The notes under the pieces: generated by a model
What the model saw: the letters and a program-made list of their open reading frames with translations, nothing else
Databases searched by the model: none
What the model was told of the DNA's origin: nothing
Part shown: positions 5,799 to 7,868 of the stretch, piece by piece
How the letters are laid out: every line of letters begins with the position of its first letter
How positions within the stretch are numbered: the first letter of the stretch is position 1
Made by a program: the position numbers and the translations under genes
NCBI GenBank assembly: GCA_900543945.1
Contig: UQTN01000093.1
Location: 1 to 7,868, forward strand
DNA from: an uncultured Collinsella sp.
Lineage (GTDB): Bacteria > Actinomycetota > Coriobacteriia > Coriobacteriales > Coriobacteriaceae
Length of the DNA: 7,868 nt
Direction: 5' to 3'

Positions 5799-6600
5799 AA
5801 GCGCCGGCGATGACGAGATTTGGGCGGGCGTCGTCGGCGGTCTCGGCGATTGAGGTGGCGACGGCGCCATCGGGATCACGGTCCATCACGATGGTGTCGA
5901 CATCGGTCAGCTCGGCAAAGCGGTACATGCCGCGTCCGTTAACCTTGCTGGCGTCCATAAGGGCGACGCTTTGACGGGCGGCACCGACCATAGCCGCTTT
6001 GGTCTCGGCCATCTGCGGAAAGTCGGTCGTAAAGCCGCAGCCGGGAACAAAAGCTCCAGGGCACATGACGGCAAGATCGGCGTGGACCATTTGGAGCGCC
6101 TGCATAGTGAGCGGTCCGTACAGATAACGATGGCCTTTGCGCAGCGCCCCGCCCGGCATGACGACATCGACTGAGGGCATGCTCTCGTCGATGTAATCGG
6201 CAATGGTAATGTCGGCCGTGATGACGGTGATACCATCGCGCTGATCGAGGAGCCGGACGAACTCGAGCGCCGTGGTGCCCGAGTCGACGAGCAGGGTGTC
6301 ACCGCTGCCGACGAGTTCGATGGCACTTTGTGCGATGGCCTGCTTGGCGGCGACATTTACGTTGATGCGGCGATCTTGCGTGGAGACAGTTAGGCGTTTG
6401 TGGAGCGACACGGCGCCGCCATGCGTGCGACGCAGCTTGCCGGATTCGGCGAGCGCGTCCAGGTCGGCGCGGGCGGTGACGGAGGACACGCCAAAGGTTT
6501 GGGCGATGTCTGCCACCTGAACGGAGGCGTTATGCTCGAGCATTTCCATGATGGCGGCGCGGCGCTCATCGGCGAAAGCCCGGGTTGTTGCGTGGGCCAT
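5797..6600 (-). CDS. DeoR/GlpR-family transcriptional regulator
   Basis: The 267-residue protein is a DNA-binding regulator of sugar catabolism. An N-terminal DeoR-type winged helix-turn-helix occupies about residues 13-64 (RRAAIMEMLEH, VADIAQTFGVSSVTARADLDAL, then KLRRTHGGAV). A C-terminal sugar-phosphate-sensing domain follows, with DTLLVDSGTTALEF near 100-113, a MPGGALRKG segment and a late LMDASKVN block in the position of the family's DxSK motif. The length is normal for the family. The start at 6600 has GGAG five bases upstream. It is divergent from the class II aldolase gene, which makes that gene and itself the likely targets. DeoR proteins usually respond to phosphorylated sugars, but which one acts here is not visible. 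It is convergent with the flavodiiron gene, which is probably unrelated to it. Confidence 0.92.
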   Translation of the reverse strand: MAHATTRAFADERRAAIMEMLEHNASVQVADIAQTFGVSSVTARADLDALAESGKLRRTHGGAVSLHKRLTVSTQDRRINVNVAAKQAIAQSAIELVGSGDTLLVDSGTTALEFVRLLDQRDGITVITADITIADYIDESMPSVDVVMPGGALRKGHRYLYGPLTMQALQMVHADLAVMCPGAFVPGCGFTTDFPQMAETKAAMVGAARQSVALMDASKVNGRGMYRFAELTDVDTIVMDRDPDGAVATSIAETADDARPNLVIAGA

Positions 6601-6646
6601 AGCTGCTCCATCCTCAACCTAAATTTGCAGGAATTGTGTTGAGTCT

Positions 6647-6715
6647 ATTTTCGTTCATTTTCTTTTTAAGTAAGAAAACACCTTTCGATTACTTATCTTT
6701 TCTATAAAAGAAAGA
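6647..6715. promoter_or_regulatory. AT-rich repeat cluster between the DeoR-type regulator and the aldolase; candidate operators
   Basis: This AT-rich block holds several short symmetries: ATTTTC twice with 10-bp phasing (6647-6652 and 6657-6662), the inverted pair TAAGTAA (6667-6673) and TTACTTA (6689-6695) with a 15-bp spacer (22 bp centre to centre, about two helical turns), and TCTTTT/AAAAGA (6696-6701 and 6706-6711). DeoR-family operators are often built from short repeats phased by about 10 bp, so this is the most likely binding region for the divergent regulator. No consensus for this protein is known to me. Confidence 0.45.
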
Positions 6716-6728
6716 CAATTCGTGTGAA
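6701..6728 (-). promoter_or_regulatory. Candidate promoter of the DeoR-type regulator
   Basis: On the minus strand, TTCACA (6728-6723; five of six to TTGACA) and TATAGA (6706-6701; four of six to TATAAT) lie 16 bp apart. Transcription would begin near 6694, within the TAAGTAA/TTACTTA inverted repeat, which would suit autoregulation. The leader would be about 94 nt. Confidence 0.4.
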
Positions 6729-6844
6729 AACTTCAGTGTCGGATAGAGGAATTTGGTCCGAATCCCTTCCGTTTGCTTTTCAAAAACGAGCGTCTTGACC
6801 TGCGTGCCGGCGATATCTCATGCATGTAACACGAACGATTTTCA

Positions 6845-6850
6845 TACAAT
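6845..6850 (+). promoter_or_regulatory. Candidate -10 element of the aldolase gene
   Basis: TACAAT matches the -10 consensus at five of six positions and would give a leader of about 78 nt that contains the hairpin at 6864-6884. No convincing -35 box lies 16-18 bp upstream. A better -35-like TTGACC at 6795-6800 lacks a matching -10 at the right distance. The call is therefore tentative. Confidence 0.3.
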
Positions 6851-6863
6851 GGGGGCAGCAAAA

Positions 6864-6884
6864 CGCAAGGTAAAACGCCTTGCG
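6864..6884 (+). other. Hairpin in the probable aldolase leader
   Basis: CGCAAGG (6864-6870) pairs perfectly with CCTTGCG (6878-6884) around a 7-nt loop. AAAACGC occurs twice, ahead of and within the loop (6860-6866 and 6872-6878). There is no T-run after it, so it is not a terminator. It could stabilise the transcript, be part of an RNA-level control, or be fortuitous. Confidence 0.4.
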
Positions 6885-6935
6885 GACACGTACGCCCGAT
6901 GTCCAGATGCGGGCGAGGGAGAGGAGCAAACGCTC

Positions 6936-7793
6936 ATGGCACTTGTTACCACCGAAAAGATGCTCAAGGACGCTCAGGCCGGCCACTACGCCGTCGGCGC
7001 GTTCAACGTCGAGAACCTCGAGTTTGTTATGGCCGTTCTGGCCGCTGCCGAGGAGACCAAGTCCCCCGTCATCATGCAGACCACCCCGGGCACCATCAAG
7101 ACCGCTGGTCTGGACTACTTCTACGGCATGGTCAAGGCTGCCGCCGAGCGCGCTTCCGTGCCCGTCGCTCTGCACCTCGATCACGGCGATGGCTATGACC
7201 GCTGCATGCAGGCTTTCCGCACTGGCTACACCTCCGTTATGATTGACGGCTCGCACGAGTCCTTCGAGGACAACATCGCCCTGACCAAGTCCGTCGCCGA
7301 TGCTGGCCGCGCCATGGGCGTGCCTGTCGAGGCTGAGCTCGGCAAGGTCGGCGGCAAGGAGGACGACGGTCCCGCGGTTGAGGGCGAGAGCCCCTACACC
7401 GATCCTGCCGAGGCCAAGGAGTTCGTCGAGCGCACTGGCTGCACCTCCCTCGCTATTGGCGTTGGCACCAGCCACGGCGTGTACACGAGCGATCCGCACA
7501 TCGAGCAGTCCGTGGTCAAGGCCATCCGCGACGCCGTCGACGTGCCGCTGGTCCTGCACGGCACCTCCGGTGTGCCCGATGAGCAGGTTGCCGAGGCCGT
7601 GAAGAACGGCATCTGCAAGGTTAACTACGCCACTGAGCTGCGTCAGGCCTACACCAAGGGCTTCATGGCCTACATGGCCGAGAACCCCGCCTGCTTCGAT
7701 CCCAAGAAGCCGGCCAAGGAGGGCATGCGTGAGATCACCGAGCTGGTTAAGATCCGCATGACCAACCTCAACTCTGCGGGCAAAGCAGAGTAA
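6936..7793 (+). CDS. fba: Class II fructose-bisphosphate (or tagatose-bisphosphate) aldolase
   Basis: This cytoplasmic zinc-dependent aldolase splits fructose-1,6-bisphosphate (or tagatose-1,6-bisphosphate) into dihydroxyacetone phosphate and glyceraldehyde-3-phosphate. The 285-residue protein has the family's normal length, and its active-site residues fall at the positions known for the KbaY/FbaA group: Asp82 and His83 in HLDHGDGY, His180 in GTSHG, His208 in HGTSG, and Asn230 in CKVNYAT. TSVMIDGSH (99-107) and the GKVGGKEDD loop (136-144) are also typical. The start at 6936 follows GAGGAG (6921-6926) by nine bases. An in-frame ATG at 6753 would add 61 residues unlike any aldolase and would ignore that ribosome binding site. 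HLDHG rather than HLDHH resembles FbaA-type fructose enzymes more than tagatose enzymes, but sequence alone does not settle it. It is divergent from the DeoR-type regulator. Confidence 0.94.
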   Translation: MALVTTEKMLKDAQAGHYAVGAFNVENLEFVMAVLAAAEETKSPVIMQTTPGTIKTAGLDYFYGMVKAAAERASVPVALHLDHGDGYDRCMQAFRTGYTSVMIDGSHESFEDNIALTKSVADAGRAMGVPVEAELGKVGGKEDDGPAVEGESPYTDPAEAKEFVERTGCTSLAIGVGTSHGVYTSDPHIEQSVVKAIRDAVDVPLVLHGTSGVPDEQVAEAVKNGICKVNYATELRQAYTKGFMAYMAENPACFDPKKPAKEGMREITELVKIRMTNLNSAGKAE

Positions 7794-7868
7794 CAGCAAG
7801 GGTACTCTGATCCCACCGGACGGTTTGGGCGGGTCCCGTACTTAGTTTCCAAAACGTCCTCGCGCATG
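7794..7868. other. Downstream flank of the aldolase gene with an imperfect inverted repeat
   Basis: No gene is visible in the last 75 bases. GATCCCACC (7809-7817) can pair imperfectly with GGGCGGGTC (7827-7835), and GTAC occurs on both outer sides (7802-7805 and 7838-7841). This may be the aldolase terminator, but the stem has mismatches and the following T-run is weak. An ATG ends the window at 7866-7868, without a ribosome binding site before it. Confidence 0.25.

Noticed and set aside
6753..6935. 61-residue N-terminal extension of the aldolase
   Set aside because: A strong ribosome binding site at 6921-6926 fits the start at 6936, which gives the family's standard length and active-site numbering.
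6780..7799. 339-codon open frame on the minus strand opposite the aldolase
   Set aside because: It is antisense to a highly conserved enzyme, with leucine-, glycine- and alanine-rich shadow composition and no domain.
1..7868. CRISPR array, tRNA or rRNA gene, IS element, phage or defence system
   Set aside because: No regularly spaced direct repeats, cloverleaf, transposase, integrase or defence-type protein could be identified on either strand.

Overview
This window is a GC-rich stretch (AT-richer in the intergenic gaps) from what looks like an anaerobic gut actinobacterium of the Coriobacteriia, most like Collinsella. That assignment is an inference. It rests on codon and GC character, on a class II galactose-1-phosphate uridylyltransferase next to galactokinase, on a flavodiiron protein typical of anaerobes, and on GGGGAC-containing palindromes between genes. 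No database search was possible. Genes lie on both strands, every gene looks intact, and no phage, IS, CRISPR or RNA gene is visible.

Layout. The left edge (1-89) holds no complete gene, but has a strong Shine-Dalgarno-like sequence on the minus strand that may belong to a gene starting just outside. Positions 90-145 form a large REP-like palindrome. Positions 154-191 form an intrinsic terminator for the minus-strand galactose operon. galT (238-1866) and galK (1857-3062) overlap on the minus strand and are transcribed away from a divergent LacI-family regulator (3401-4432, plus). The 338-nt gap between galK and the regulator carries three exact copies of a 13-bp sequence, GAGTACGTTAACA, which are very good candidates for the regulator's operators. 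Next on the plus strand is an A-type flavoprotein (flavodiiron protein, 4562-5722) with its own extended -10 promoter and an inverted repeat across the start of its leader. A perfect 14-bp-stem terminator (5755-5791) separates it from a convergent DeoR-family regulator (5797-6600, minus). That regulator is divergent from a class II fructose-/tagatose-bisphosphate aldolase (6936-7793, plus) across an AT-rich, repeat-containing 335-nt gap.

How the genes work together. GalK makes galactose-1-phosphate and GalT exchanges it with UDP-glucose to give glucose-1-phosphate and UDP-galactose, the central part of the Leloir pathway. The epimerase and a transporter must be encoded elsewhere. The LacI-type protein is the likely local repressor. 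The aldolase acts further down in glycolysis, or on tagatose bisphosphate, and its divergent DeoR-family neighbour, a family that senses phosphorylated sugars, is its likely regulator. The flavodiiron protein is a separate oxygen or nitric oxide defence function. I see no convincing undescribed multi-gene system. The most notable signals are regulatory and repetitive: the triplicated operator, the GGGGAC palindromes, and the structured leaders.
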